Shown here piece by piece: positions 51,066 to 61,450 of a stretch of DNA of 64,000 nt. The stretch spans positions 1 through 64,000 of the forward strand of contig CAJBIA010000129.1 of NCBI GenBank assembly GCA_903953055.1, read 5' to 3'. Both the position numbers and the translations under genes were made by a program. Positions within the stretch are counted from its first letter, which is position 1, and each line of letters opens with the position of its first letter. Under the pieces are notes generated by a model. It was not told the DNA's origin, did no database searches, and worked only from the letters and a program-made list of their open reading frames with translations. Origin of the DNA: an uncultured Methylophilaceae bacterium. GTDB lineage: Bacteria; Pseudomonadota; Gammaproteobacteria; Burkholderiales; Methylophilaceae.

Positions 51066-51327
51066 GCTATCTCCTAATTTCAATTAACTTTGAAAAGCTT
51101 TTAACTACTGCCACTTATAATAATACTCAATATTGATGCTGTTTTGAAAGTATTTTAAAGATTTCTTAACAACTCATCACATTCTGTTATGACAGCCATA
51201 CATTCAACGACTCTACAAAGCCATGCGTTGACATCTGAACTTTGGGAGTTCCCAAGCGGACTATTTAATCCACTTAATACGTCTGGAAGATAAATAACCT
51301 ACGTATCGGTTCATTAAAACCAGTTAT

Positions 51328-52245
51328 TTAGGGATTTAAGGCTTCTAGGCTATATTCTGTCACCATGGTATGCGTTTCATTTGGGTAAATTGTGACACTA
51401 TTTTCCATGGCATTAGCCGACTCTACGCAAATCATTTTTCGCCATTCATCCTTAACTCCCATGTCAGGCATTTGCTCAGCTTTTTCACCCCAAGGCGTCC
51501 AAATAATCGTGGAATGACTACAAGACTTAGTCACGCGAATTTTGCGTGAATAAACCTTATCATGTATTACGACGTCACGCCGGCTATTAATAAATATGCG
51601 ATCAAACTCACTATCAAACTTAACTGGGCCATGCTGAATATTGCGCTCATAGCCAGCGACTTTATCTGAGAAGACCAAGTTTTCTAAACCCGTAACTTGG
51701 ATATTTTCAATATCACTTACATTAAAGTAAGTGTGAAATGCCTCACCTATCATAAACGGATGACTCGCCAAATTAGTGGTCATCATTTCTAGACGCAAGG
51801 TCTCGCCAATATTGATCGCTAACAAAAAGCGATAGTCATAAGATAGTTGTTTTCTTGTCACATCAGTATGGGTCATTTCAAGCAGTAAGCGTGTTGCACC
51901 ATTGGCAAGAGTGCTAGTTTGTAACACTTTCCAAGAAATCACACGGGCAAAACCATGCGGGCAATAGCTACTATCGGTTGGGTGCGCACCAAACCAAGGC
52001 CAGCAAATAGGAATCCCACCACGTATGGATCGGCCAGCTTTATAGCGCGTATTACTAGAAAGCCACAAGACTGGTTGAGCTGCAGCTTTCGGCTGCCAGT
52101 GCATGACATGTCCACCCTGCAAGGCAATCGTAGCATGTGCATGTGCATTTTCTACCGATAAGAACTCTAATCCGTGCTCATCTTCATATTGAACAATACC
52201 AACACCTACTCCAACTTTATTTTGAGCTAACTGCGTATGAATCAT
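51328..52245 (-). CDS. yeaD: D-hexose-6-phosphate mutarotase (aldose 1-epimerase family)
   Basis: GGHVMHWQPKAAAQPVLWLSSNTRYKAGRSIRGGIPICWPWFGAHP. Confidence 0.92.
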   Translation of the reverse strand: MIHTQLAQNKVGVGVGIVQYEDEHGLEFLSVENAHAHATIALQGGHVMHWQPKAAAQPVLWLSSNTRYKAGRSIRGGIPICWPWFGAHPTDSSYCPHGFARVISWKVLQTSTLANGATRLLLEMTHTDVTRKQLSYDYRFLLAINIGETLRLEMMTTNLASHPFMIGEAFHTYFNVSDIENIQVTGLENLVFSDKVAGYERNIQHGPVKFDSEFDRIFINSRRDVVIHDKVYSRKIRVTKSCSHSTIIWTPWGEKAEQMPDMGVKDEWRKMICVESANAMENSVTIYPNETHTMVTEYSLEALNP

Positions 52246-52252
52246 AATTCCC

Positions 52253-54106
52253 TTATTTTTTCTCGATTTGCGAGACATCACGTACCGCACCTTTAGCGGC
52301 AGAAGTGCTCATCGCCGCATAAGCACGAAGTGCGGGTGAAACAGCACGCTCCCGGCTAATCGGCTTCCAAGCTTTGGTACCTTTTGCTTCCATTACCGCA
52401 CGGCGTTTTGCTAAAGTTGCATTATCTATCTTTAGGTTAATTGTGCGATTTGGGATATCAATCTCAATGGTATCGCCCTCTTCTACCAAACCGATTGCAC
52501 CGCCTTCGGCCGCTTCCGGTGAAGCGTGACCAATACTCAAGCCGGATGTTCCTCCAGAGAATCGGCCATCGGTCAGTAAAGCACATGCTTTTCCCAAACC
52601 CTTAGACTTAAGGTATGAAGTTGGATATAACATTTCCTGCATACCAGGCCCACCACGTGGCCCCTCATATCGAATAACCACAACATCACCCGCTACAATT
52701 TTATCATCCAAGATGCCTGCGACTGCATCATCTTGCGATTCAAAAATACGTGCAAAACCCGTGAATTTCAAAATGCTATCATCAACACCTGCTGTTTTAA
52801 CAATACAGCCATCCAGTGCTATGTTGCCATAAAGCACAGCCAAACCACCATCTTGTGAATAAGCATGGGCTTTATCGCGAATACACCCTTCGGCTCTATC
52901 TGTGTCTAATGCTGGCCAAAGCATAGATTGGCTAAATGCAATTGTTGTTGGAATACCCCCTGGCGCAGCCAAAAACAACTTCTTAGCTTCTTCGTTACCA
53001 GACTTCATAACATCCCATTGATCTAAAGCATCACCCATCGATGGTGCATGGACCACTGGCGTATCACGATGAATCACACCAGCACGATCGAGCTCACCCA
53101 AAATGCCCATTACTCCACCAGCACGATGAACGTCTTCCATGTGGTATTTAGCAGTTGCTGGCGCTACTTTACAGACACAAGGTACGCCCCGTGAAATACG
53201 GTCGATGTCTTTCATAGTGAAATTCACTTCAGCCTCATGAGCAGCCGCCAATAAGTGCAACACTGTATTAGTTGAGCCCCCCATTGCGACATCCAAACTC
53301 ATCGCATTTTCAAATGCTTTGAAATTGGCAATTGAGCGAGGTAAAACGCTTGCATCTTCTTGTTCATAATAACGCTTGGTGATCTCCACAATTAAACGAC
53401 CAGCGTTTAAGAATAATTGTTTGCGTGCCCCATGCGTAGCAAGCGTAGAGCCGTTACCCGGCAAGCTTAATCCAAGAGCCTCTGTTAAACAGTTCATTGA
53501 GTTGGCGGTAAACATTCCTGAGCAAGAGCCACAAGTTGGGCAAGCTGAGCGCTCAATAGCCTCAGATTCAGCATCAGACACTTTAGTGTCGGCAGCAGCA
53601 ACCATCGCATCCACTAAGTCTAACTTGTGGACATTGCCTTGCCAATTTACCTTGCCTGCTTCCATCGGACCACCTGAAACAAAAACCACAGGGATGTTCA
53701 AGCGTAAGGCAGCCATCAACATACCAGGGGTGATTTTGTCACAGTTGGAAATACACACTAGCGCATCGGCGCAATGAGCATTGACCATATATTCCACACT
53801 ATCTGCAATCAAATCACGGCTTGGCAAACTATACAACATACCGCCATGGCCCATAGCAATGCCGTCATCCACGGCAATCGTATTAAACTCTTTTGCTACA
53901 CCACCCGCTTTTTCAATTTCACGCGCAACTAACTGCCCCATGTCTTTTAAGTGAACATGCCCAGGCACAAACTGCGTAAATGAATTGGCAACAGCAATAA
54001 TCGGCTTATCAAAATCACCATCTTTCATCCCAGTAGCGCGCCAAAGTGCACGGGCACCCGCCATATTGCGGCCATGAGTAGTAGTGCGTGATCGATATAC
54101 AGGCAT
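52253..54106 (-). CDS. ilvD: Dihydroxy-acid dehydratase
   Basis: [61 protein letters not shown]. Confidence 0.98.
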   Translation of the reverse strand: MPVYRSRTTTHGRNMAGARALWRATGMKDGDFDKPIIAVANSFTQFVPGHVHLKDMGQLVAREIEKAGGVAKEFNTIAVDDGIAMGHGGMLYSLPSRDLIADSVEYMVNAHCADALVCISNCDKITPGMLMAALRLNIPVVFVSGGPMEAGKVNWQGNVHKLDLVDAMVAAADTKVSDAESEAIERSACPTCGSCSGMFTANSMNCLTEALGLSLPGNGSTLATHGARKQLFLNAGRLIVEITKRYYEQEDASVLPRSIANFKAFENAMSLDVAMGGSTNTVLHLLAAAHEAEVNFTMKDIDRISRGVPCVCKVAPATAKYHMEDVHRAGGVMGILGELDRAGVIHRDTPVVHAPSMGDALDQWDVMKSGNEEAKKLFLAAPGGIPTTIAFSQSMLWPALDTDRAEGCIRDKAHAYSQDGGLAVLYGNIALDGCIVKTAGVDDSILKFTGFARIFESQDDAVAGILDDKIVAGDVVVIRYEGPRGGPGMQEMLYPTSYLKSKGLGKACALLTDGRFSGGTSGLSIGHASPEAAEGGAIGLVEEGDTIEIDIPNRTINLKIDNATLAKRRAVMEAKGTKAWKPISRERAVSPALRAYAAMSTSAAKGAVRDVSQIEKK

Positions 54107-54170
54107 AAAAGCATCCAACAAAATTCAAAAATATAATTTTAAACTACCCAGCCCCAATCGGCATTAGTTA

Positions 54171-54189
54171 TATGACCTTAAAGGTTATA
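54171..54189. promoter_or_regulatory. 19-bp imperfect dyad in the ilvD/lgt divergent intergenic region
   Basis: TATGACCTT-A-AAGGTTATA (one G.T). Confidence 0.3.
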
Positions 54190-54272
54190 AGGGGAATCAA
54201 ATCGCAGCCACGCTTTGTTGCCTTAGATGTAAAATAGACGTAGTCCTTTAACTTTAGATTATCTTTATTTTT

Positions 54273-55070
54273 ATGTTTACACATCCACAATTCGACCCTG
54301 TTGCCATCCACATTGGTAAGTTTGGCATTCATTGGTACGGCCTAATGTATTTAGCTGGCTTCATGGCTTTTTTAACTTTAGGGAAATGGCGCGCATCCCA
54401 TCAATCATGGCGCGGGTGGTCAATTGAGATGGTTGATGACGCTCTTTTTTATGGTGCGTTGGGTGTAATTTTAGGTGGGCGTTTGGGCTACGTGATGTTT
54501 TACCAAGCCAGTTATTTCATGGTGCATCCAATTGAGATTTTTTACGTGTGGCAAGGTGGCATGAGCTTTCATGGTGGGTTTTTAGGGGTATTAGTCGCTA
54601 TGTTATTTTTTAGTCACAAATACCAAAAGCCTTGGTTAGGAATTATGGATTTTATTGCGCCACTCGTTCCTATTGGTTTAGGTGCCGGACGTATGGGAAA
54701 CTTTATCAACGGAGAGCTTTGGGGACGCGCTACCCATTCTGATTGGGGCATGATTTTCCCTAATGTTGATCAAACACTCCGTCATCCTTCACAACTTTAT
54801 GAGTTTGGTTTAGAAGGGCTTTTACTATTTATCATTTTATGGACATACTCAGGCAAGCCACGTGAAACTGGCACCGTCTCGGCCTTATTTTTAATTGGCT
54901 ACGGTAGCTTTAGATTTATTGCAGAATACTCCCGCGAACCAGATGCATTTTTAGGTCTATTAAGTTTAGGTCTGAGCATGGGGCAATGGTTGAGTTTACC
55001 TATGGTGATAGCAGGTTTGGCTATGTACTTCTATCACCGGCATAAAATACAGACCGTTAAACTTTTCTAA
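54273..55070 (+). CDS. lgt: Prolipoprotein diacylglyceryl transferase
   Basis: [40 protein letters not shown]. Confidence 0.97.
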   Translation: MFTHPQFDPVAIHIGKFGIHWYGLMYLAGFMAFLTLGKWRASHQSWRGWSIEMVDDALFYGALGVILGGRLGYVMFYQASYFMVHPIEIFYVWQGGMSFHGGFLGVLVAMLFFSHKYQKPWLGIMDFIAPLVPIGLGAGRMGNFINGELWGRATHSDWGMIFPNVDQTLRHPSQLYEFGLEGLLLFIILWTYSGKPRETGTVSALFLIGYGSFRFIAEYSREPDAFLGLLSLGLSMGQWLSLPMVIAGLAMYFYHRHKIQTVKLF

Positions 55071-55264
55071 CAACAGCGCTTAACTCCAGTCCATTTCTTT
55101 TCCTGCCACTCCTTAAAGAATGCCTCTTTAGTGAGTAGCGGCAAGATTTCACCTTCGGCGTTATTTTGGCGATGCTCTGCGTAATGCTCTAAATAGCGTT
55201 CATAAGCATCATCGCCAGACAATTGCCGTACACAATCCCACAAACCTCTGATTGATTTAAACAA
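55067..55264 (-). CDS. YbdD/YjiX family small protein
   Basis: [42 protein letters not shown]; cstA operon. Confidence 0.9.
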   Translation of the reverse strand: MFKSIRGLWDCVRQLSGDDAYERYLEHYAEHRQNNAEGEILPLLTKEAFFKEWQEKKWTGVKRCC

Positions 55265-55267
55265 AAT

Positions 55268-55570
55268 TTAAACTTCCATGATACCCAAAACTGCTCTCGC
55301 TTCTGCCATCACCGTTGGTTCATCTTTTAAAACATAACCTTTCTCAAGCATTCTGGTCATGTATTGTTTGTTGTATAAGAAAGCAACAATTAATTGCCAA
55401 AGTCCAAAAGTACATAACGTAAAAAGAAAATGAAGTGCAGCAACCCCAAGCTCACCGCGAACCAATGGCACCCACCAACCAAAAAACAAATAAGTCCAAC
55501 TAAATCCAAAATAACCCATTCGAGTGAGCCCCGTTTTTGGATTCTGAATAATTACACCTGTTGCCATCAC
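55268..55570 (-). CDS. HrgC-like small membrane protein
   Basis: NPKTGLTRMGYFGFSWTYLFFGWWVPLVRGELGVAALHF; between cstA and ybdD. Confidence 0.6.
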   Translation of the reverse strand: MMATGVIIQNPKTGLTRMGYFGFSWTYLFFGWWVPLVRGELGVAALHFLFTLCTFGLWQLIVAFLYNKQYMTRMLEKGYVLKDEPTVMAEARAVLGIMEV

Positions 55571-55600
55571 TAATAATCCTTTGTTTGTTTGTCTGAAGAT

Positions 55601-57676
55601 TTAATCGATGCAAGATTTTTGATAAGCGACTTCGGATGAATGTAAGGCCGCCTTTCCAAAATAAGATCGCACCACTAGCCGCAACATATCTAGCACAACC
55701 ACCCAAAGCATAGCGACAAAGAACATGGTGAGCCATGCATCTAATTGTTGATTAAAAATCAATTGCGGGGCAACAACGGCTTTTTCTGGTGACAATGTAC
55801 CAGCAGATAATTTAGTTGACATATCATTTGCTGCAGCAAAAAAGCCTACCCGAATATCTGTGCTAGTAATTTTCTCCCAAGCAGCTGTGCTAGTAATCAC
55901 AATCAACCATATTAATGGCAACCCAGTCACCCATGCAAAATTAAACTTCCCTGACTTGAACAAAATCCCTGTGCCTACACACAAAGCAATTGCCGCAAGC
56001 ATTTGGTTAGCAATACCAAATAGTGGCCATAAAATATTCACGCCGCCATTTGGATCAATCACCCCAATATACAAGAAATAACCCCAGCCAGACACGACCA
56101 GTGCACTTGTAATTAATACTGAAGGCCACCATGAAGTCTCAGACATTTTTGGCCAAATATTACCCAGCATGTCTTGAAGCATAAAGCGACCTACTCTTGT
56201 CCCAGCATCCAAGGTCGTGAGGATAAAAATTGCTTCAAACATTATGGCAAAGTGATACCACATTGCCAATAAACCTTTGCCAAAGAGGCTACCGAAAATG
56301 CTCGCCATGCCCACTGCTAAGCTAGGGGCGCCGCCAGTTCGGGCAAATAAAGAGGTCTCACCCATATCGCTAGCCAAGGTTTTCATCTGATCAACCGTCA
56401 CTGGGAAGCCCCATGATGAAATCATAAATACCGCATCTGCGGCTTCTTTGCCTACAACACCCGCAGGGCTGTTAATTGCAAAGAATACGCCTGGGTCGAG
56501 CACTGTAGCGGCAATCAAGGCCATGATTGCCACAAATGATTCTAGCAACATGCCTCCATAGCCTATCATACGAATATCACGCTCGTTGCTTAATAATTTG
56601 GGTGTAGTGCCTGAAGAAATAAGGGCATGAAAGCCAGAAATGGCACCACAGGCAATCGTAATAAACACAAATGGAAATAATGTCCCGCCAAATATTGGTC
56701 CACTGCCATCAATAAATTGCGTCATGGCCGGCATTTTAATTTGGGGATGCAGGGTAAAAATCGCTACTGTGAGCAACAAAATTGTGCCAAGCTTCATAAA
56801 GGTCGAGAGGTAATCACGAGGCGCAAGCAAGAGCCAAACCGGCATGATTGCAGCCGCAAAGCCGTATGCAATTACCCACCAAGCAAGCGTTAAGCCTTCA
56901 TGGTCAAACAAAACACGAAGCATCGGATGATGATCTATCCACCCACCACTAAACACAGCAAACAATAGCAATACAATGCCAAGTAAAGAAGCTTCAAGCA
57001 CTTCCCCAGGACGAATATGGCGCATATAAAGTCCGACTATCATCGCAATTGGAATGGTTGCTGCCACCGTAGAAGTGGCCCAAGGGCTATGCTTCATTGC
57101 ATTAACGACCACGAGGCCAAGCACAGCAATTAAAATGATCATAATGGCGAATGTGCCGATTAAAGCAGCCGCCCCACCAATTGGTCCAATTTCATCACGT
57201 GCCATTTGTCCTAGACTACGGCCATTGCGTCGCACTGAGAAAAACAGCGTCACCATATCTTGTACGCAACCACCCAAAACTGCACCAAATAATATCCAAA
57301 GCGTACCTGGCAAATATCCAAATTGGGCGGCAAGCGTTGGTCCAACCAACGGGCCAGGACCCGCAATTGCAGCAAAATGGTGCCCAAACACAATCCATTT
57401 ATTAGTCGGAATAAAATCACGGCCATTATCTAGGCGCTCAGCTGGTGTGGCACGAGTTTGATCCACTAACAACACCTTAGTAGCTAGCCACGCCGCATAA
57501 AAGCGGTAAGCAATGGCATAAACACAAAGCGCCGCAGTGATAAACCAAAGTGCATTGATGCTTTCACCCCGATTAATCGCTATGCCACCTACGGCAAAAG
57601 TGCCAATCAAAGCAATCAAAACCCAAACGAATTTTTTTATTAAAGTGTTTTGCATTGTGATTAGGTTTTTCTTCAA
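55601..57676 (-). CDS. cstA: Carbon starvation protein CstA (peptide/pyruvate transporter family)
   Basis: VFGHHFAAIAGPGPLVGPTLAAQFGYLPGTLWILFG; LISSGTTPKLL; start may be ATG 57655. Confidence 0.95.
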   Translation of the reverse strand: MKKNLITMQNTLIKKFVWVLIALIGTFAVGGIAINRGESINALWFITAALCVYAIAYRFYAAWLATKVLLVDQTRATPAERLDNGRDFIPTNKWIVFGHHFAAIAGPGPLVGPTLAAQFGYLPGTLWILFGAVLGGCVQDMVTLFFSVRRNGRSLGQMARDEIGPIGGAAALIGTFAIMIILIAVLGLVVVNAMKHSPWATSTVAATIPIAMIVGLYMRHIRPGEVLEASLLGIVLLLFAVFSGGWIDHHPMLRVLFDHEGLTLAWWVIAYGFAAAIMPVWLLLAPRDYLSTFMKLGTILLLTVAIFTLHPQIKMPAMTQFIDGSGPIFGGTLFPFVFITIACGAISGFHALISSGTTPKLLSNERDIRMIGYGGMLLESFVAIMALIAATVLDPGVFFAINSPAGVVGKEAADAVFMISSWGFPVTVDQMKTLASDMGETSLFARTGGAPSLAVGMASIFGSLFGKGLLAMWYHFAIMFEAIFILTTLDAGTRVGRFMLQDMLGNIWPKMSETSWWPSVLITSALVVSGWGYFLYIGVIDPNGGVNILWPLFGIANQMLAAIALCVGTGILFKSGKFNFAWVTGLPLIWLIVITSTAAWEKITSTDIRVGFFAAANDMSTKLSAGTLSPEKAVVAPQLIFNQQLDAWLTMFFVAMLWVVVLDMLRLVVRSYFGKAALHSSEVAYQKSCID

Positions 57677-58944
57677 GCGATATTAAAAAAATAAGCAACC
57701 CATACAGATGTGACCTGTATTAACAAACAAGGCACGACCTGAGAAGCAAACGCTTTACCACCACTTACAACTGCAGTAATTGCTTTAGAAACTGCATTAA
57801 GTGAAAATGCAGCTAAAATTGGCAATCCAGCATTTGATGCAGCAAGTTGATGATTTGCCACAAATGAGGCAATAGATACTGTAGGTGCGTGCGCATCAAC
57901 CAAACCAACAAATGCTGAGCCTATAACCAAGCCTGCCTGCCCAAACCATTGATTAAGCGCTGCTGAAATAACAAGCACAATAGCGATTATCCCCGCCAAA
58001 AAAAATGCTGTCTTAACGCTAAACGATTGACTAACATTTCCTGACTCAATTACAGGGTGGTGCATGGCATTCAATGTTAACATCCCCCCACAAATCAAAA
58101 TTGCAACCCCGCCAAAAAGCAAGGGTATTGCTAAAGCTTTTAAAGTTGGCTGGCTAATCGCCACTAGAATCAAAGTAATCTGCAAAATTGTTGAAAAACA
58201 TGACAGGACTGCACCCGCTACTGCAGAACCCATCAAATTTGGCATTTCACGAGAACGATGCCCCATTGCACTAATTGTCGCAATGCTAGAAATAAATCCT
58301 GAAACCATACCCACCAATGGCAACCCTATGCGACCTCCAATTACGCGAAGGGCGAGATGACCAAAAGCTCCTATCGCCATTACCAAAATGACCACCAACC
58401 ATAAATTACGTGGGTTGATGGCATCAAATGGTCCCATCGGAACATTAGGCATTAATGGCAAAATAATTAGCGTCGCGCCAGCTAAAATCAAAAAGTCATT
58501 TAACTCATCTTTAGTCAGCACTCCAAGTACAAAACCATGAATCGGTTCTTTGGCTGATAACAGAATCGCAGCAGATACAGCCAAACTAGCTGCCAAAACT
58601 GGCGTAGTAATGGCCAAAGCACCTAATACCACCGTAAATAACAATGAAATCTCCGTCGTTAAGCCCAAACGCTCATCCCTGCGAACATAAAATGCTACCG
58701 AAGCAAATATCGCCACACAAATTAGAGAAGCAAACATCAGCCAAAAATTCATCCAAGAAGTAATCGCCCCCAACATCGAGGCAATCGTAAATGTTCGAAT
58801 GCCTGCCAGCGAGTTATCCGGCTGACCATTAGAAGTTTGCACATGATTTTTACTTCGCTCACGTTCCGCGCCTATAAGCAATCCAATGCCTAGTGCTACG
58901 CCTAAATTTAGTAAAACTGCATTGTCCATAATATTAATTGCCAC
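57673..58944 (-). CDS. MgtC/SapB N-terminal and DUF4010 domain membrane protein
   Basis: LGVALGIGLLIGAERERS; LAGIRTFTIASMLGA; DUF4010-like C-terminal half. Confidence 0.88.
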   Translation of the reverse strand: MAINIMDNAVLLNLGVALGIGLLIGAERERSKNHVQTSNGQPDNSLAGIRTFTIASMLGAITSWMNFWLMFASLICVAIFASVAFYVRRDERLGLTTEISLLFTVVLGALAITTPVLAASLAVSAAILLSAKEPIHGFVLGVLTKDELNDFLILAGATLIILPLMPNVPMGPFDAINPRNLWLVVILVMAIGAFGHLALRVIGGRIGLPLVGMVSGFISSIATISAMGHRSREMPNLMGSAVAGAVLSCFSTILQITLILVAISQPTLKALAIPLLFGGVAILICGGMLTLNAMHHPVIESGNVSQSFSVKTAFFLAGIIAIVLVISAALNQWFGQAGLVIGSAFVGLVDAHAPTVSIASFVANHQLAASNAGLPILAAFSLNAVSKAITAVVSGGKAFASQVVPCLLIQVTSVWVAYFFNIA

Positions 58945-58981
58945 TTTTGTACATCCTCAGATCTATTCATTTAATAAGAGT

Positions 58982-59152
58982 TTACAACAAGCCCAGCCCA
59001 TCTAAAGGCAATGTCTCATTGCCAACAATAAAATGATTAATTAACCCTTTATAAAACTGTGCATCCATAATTGTTGTTAGGGCTTTTTTATGCTGATCGA
59101 AGAGTAGTTGTGGCGTTTGGTCCCTTTTATGTGTCGTGGGATTCAAATTCAT
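58982..59152 (-). CDS. Possible 56-aa hypothetical protein
   Basis: Manual translation MNLNPTTHKRDQTPQLLFDQHKKALTTIMDAQFYKGLINHFIVGNETLPLDGLGLL*; no clear RBS. Confidence 0.25.
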   Translation of the reverse strand: MNLNPTTHKRDQTPQLLFDQHKKALTTIMDAQFYKGLINHFIVGNETLPLDGLGLL

Positions 59153-59181
59153 ATTAAAATGAAAGCATTACATAGTTTCAA

Positions 59182-60375
59182 ATGCTCATGCAAAAAATCA
59201 AACACTTAGTATTAGGTATTACTGGAGGAATTGCGGCATACAAAGCGGCTGAATTGACTCGCCTACTGGTCAGAAATGGCATCACAGTACAAATAGTGAT
59301 GACTGATGCAGCTTGCCATTTTATTACGCCAGCGACAATGCAAGCGCTCTCTGGTAGAACTGTTCATACCAAGATGTGGGATGCAAGCATTCCAAACGGC
59401 ATGCCCCATATTGAACTAAGCCGTGAAGCGGACGCAATTTTAGTCGCACCCGCTAGTGCTGACTTTCTGGCAAAATTAGTCCATGGAAATGCAGATGATT
59501 TACTTTCAACCCTTTGTTTGGCTCGCAACTGCCCATTGTTAGTTGCCCCAGCCATGAATAAACAAATGTGGGAAAGCCCAGCGACAAAGCGCAATGTTGC
59601 TCAACTATTAAAAGATGGGGTGATGATTATGGGCCCTGATAGCGGTGAGCAGGCCTGCGGTGAATTTGGGTTGGGTCGCATGCTTGAGCCAGAAATATTG
59701 TTTAATGATCTGCTATCAAACCTGAATGCTGAGTTGCCCACAAGACCACTAGCTGGAAAGCAAATACTAATCACAGCAGGTCCAACGATAGAAAAAATTG
59801 ATCCTGTCCGCGCAATTACCAATTTAAGCTCAGGAAAAATGGGTTATAGCATAGCTGAAGCGGCGATTGATATGGGAGCAGAAGTAACATTGGTGAGCGG
59901 TCCGACTTTTTTAACCGCACCTCCATCAGCAAAATTTGTAAGTGTAGAAACTGCTTCAGAAATGCTTAATGCCGTCATGGAAAACATTACAAACAAAGAT
60001 ATTTTTATTAGCGTGGCTGCAGTAGCCGATTATCGTCCAGCATCGCAAAGCGTAGAAAAAATCAAGAAAAACAAAAGCTCGCTGAATATTGAACTCATTC
60101 CAAATGTAGATATTTTGGGGGAAGTGGCAGCATTATCAAATGCACCTTTTTGCGTAGGCTTTGCTGCAGAAAGTGAGAATTTATTAGCTTATGCAGAAGA
60201 AAAACGTCAGTCTAAGAATATCCCCCTTATAGTTGCCAATATCGCCAATGAAGCTCTAGGCGCAAATGAGAGCACGCTTACACTGCTAGATGACAATGGC
60301 ACATATCCTTTGCCAAAATCAAGCAAATCAAAGTCTGCTCGCACACTTTTAACTCATATCGCAAACATGCTTTAG
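59182..60375 (+). CDS. coaBC: Bifunctional phosphopantothenoylcysteine decarboxylase / synthase
   Basis: [57 protein letters not shown]. Confidence 0.97.
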   Translation: MLMQKIKHLVLGITGGIAAYKAAELTRLLVRNGITVQIVMTDAACHFITPATMQALSGRTVHTKMWDASIPNGMPHIELSREADAILVAPASADFLAKLVHGNADDLLSTLCLARNCPLLVAPAMNKQMWESPATKRNVAQLLKDGVMIMGPDSGEQACGEFGLGRMLEPEILFNDLLSNLNAELPTRPLAGKQILITAGPTIEKIDPVRAITNLSSGKMGYSIAEAAIDMGAEVTLVSGPTFLTAPPSAKFVSVETASEMLNAVMENITNKDIFISVAAVADYRPASQSVEKIKKNKSSLNIELIPNVDILGEVAALSNAPFCVGFAAESENLLAYAEEKRQSKNIPLIVANIANEALGANESTLTLLDDNGTYPLPKSSKSKSARTLLTHIANML

Positions 60376-60400
60376 CTATTTTCAAAAGAAAGTAATTCAA

Positions 60401-60853
60401 ATGAGTTTACAAATCGAACTTAAAATTTTAGATTCCCGCTTAAATGAAAACATGCCTGCCTATGCCACGAGTGGCTCCGCCGGTTTAGATTTGCGTGCTT
60501 GCATTAATGATCCGATTACCATTAACCCTGGTGAAACAACTCTTATACCAACTGGCATGGCAATGCACCTTGCCAATCCAGCTTATGCAGCCATGATTCT
60601 TCCTCGATCAGGTTTAGGCCATAAACATGGGATCGTATTGGGTAATTTGGTTGGTTTAATTGATTCAGATTATCAAGGCCAGCTATTTGTTTCTTGCTGG
60701 AATCGAAGCCAAGAAGCTTTTTTAATGAACCCTATGGAGCGCATGGCTCAATTAGTGATTGTGCCAGTCGTACAGGCGCACTTTACAGTAGTTGATGAAT
60801 TTAACGCTAGCGATCGCGGTGAAGGCGGCTTTGGAAGTACTGGTAAACAGTAA
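60401..60853 (+). CDS. dut: dUTP diphosphatase
   Basis: [38 protein letters not shown]. Confidence 0.98.
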   Translation: MSLQIELKILDSRLNENMPAYATSGSAGLDLRACINDPITINPGETTLIPTGMAMHLANPAYAAMILPRSGLGHKHGIVLGNLVGLIDSDYQGQLFVSCWNRSQEAFLMNPMERMAQLVIVPVVQAHFTVVDEFNASDRGEGGFGSTGKQ

Positions 60854-60960
60854 ATACATTCGCATCTAGAAAAATATTCGAATTAACTTGAAAATAAACA
60901 CATTTTCATGGTATAAATGCGGTCTTTCGAATTTTGGTATGCAGTATCAGGAGAGTAGTA

Positions 60961-61196
60961 TGGCACGCGTATGTCAGGTAACCGGCAAAAAGCCGATGGT
61001 GGGGAATAACGTCTCTCACGCAAATAACAAAACAAAGCGTCGTTTTTTACCTAATTTGCAAAATCGCAAGTTTTGGGTTGAGAGCGAAAATCGTTGGATC
61101 AGTATGCGTATTACTAACGCTGCACTTCGCACTATCGACAAAAACGGCATTGATGCTGTTTTAGCGGATATGCGCGCTGCTGGCGAGAAGATTTAA
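60961..61196 (+). CDS. rpmB: 50S ribosomal protein L28
   Basis: [37 protein letters not shown] at 60961 with AGGAGAG. Confidence 0.98.
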
Positions 61197-61205
61197 GGAC
61201 TCATC

Positions 61206-61361
61206 ATGCGTGAAAAAATCAAATTAGAATCAAGTGCTGGTACTGGTCACTTTTATACCACTACTAAAAACAAACGCACCATGCCAGAAAAAATGGAAAT
61301 CAAGAAATTTGATCCTGTTGTTCGTAAGCATGTGCTCTATAAAGAAGCAAAATTAAAATAA
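61206..61361 (+). CDS. rpmG: 50S ribosomal protein L33 (51 aa, absent from ORF track)
   Basis: Manual translation [51 protein letters not shown]. Confidence 0.97.
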   Translation: MREKIKLESSAGTGHFYTTTKNKRTMPEKMEIKKFDPVVRKHVLYKEAKLK

Positions 61362-61383
61362 CTGTTACAAGCATCGAATGATT

Positions 61384-61426
61384 TAATCATAAAAAAACCC
61401 GCAATTAGCGGGTTTTTTTATGATTA
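61384..61426. terminator. Bidirectional terminator with perfect 19-bp arms
   Basis: TAATCATAAAAAAACCCGC-AATTA-GCGGGTTTTTTTATGATTA. Confidence 0.92.
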
Positions 61427-61450
61427 TTATTAACATACATCCACAAGTTC

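Noticed and set aside
51189-51293. 34-aa plus-strand ORF (MTAIHSTTLQSHALTSELWEFPSGLFNPLNTSGR)
   Set aside because: Too short, no RBS and no family resemblance; could be chance in a 240-bp gap.
53376-53777. 133-aa plus-strand ORF
   Set aside because: Antisense to ilvD; no recognisable motif.
57054-57461. 135-aa plus-strand ORF
   Set aside because: Antisense to cstA; no recognisable motif.
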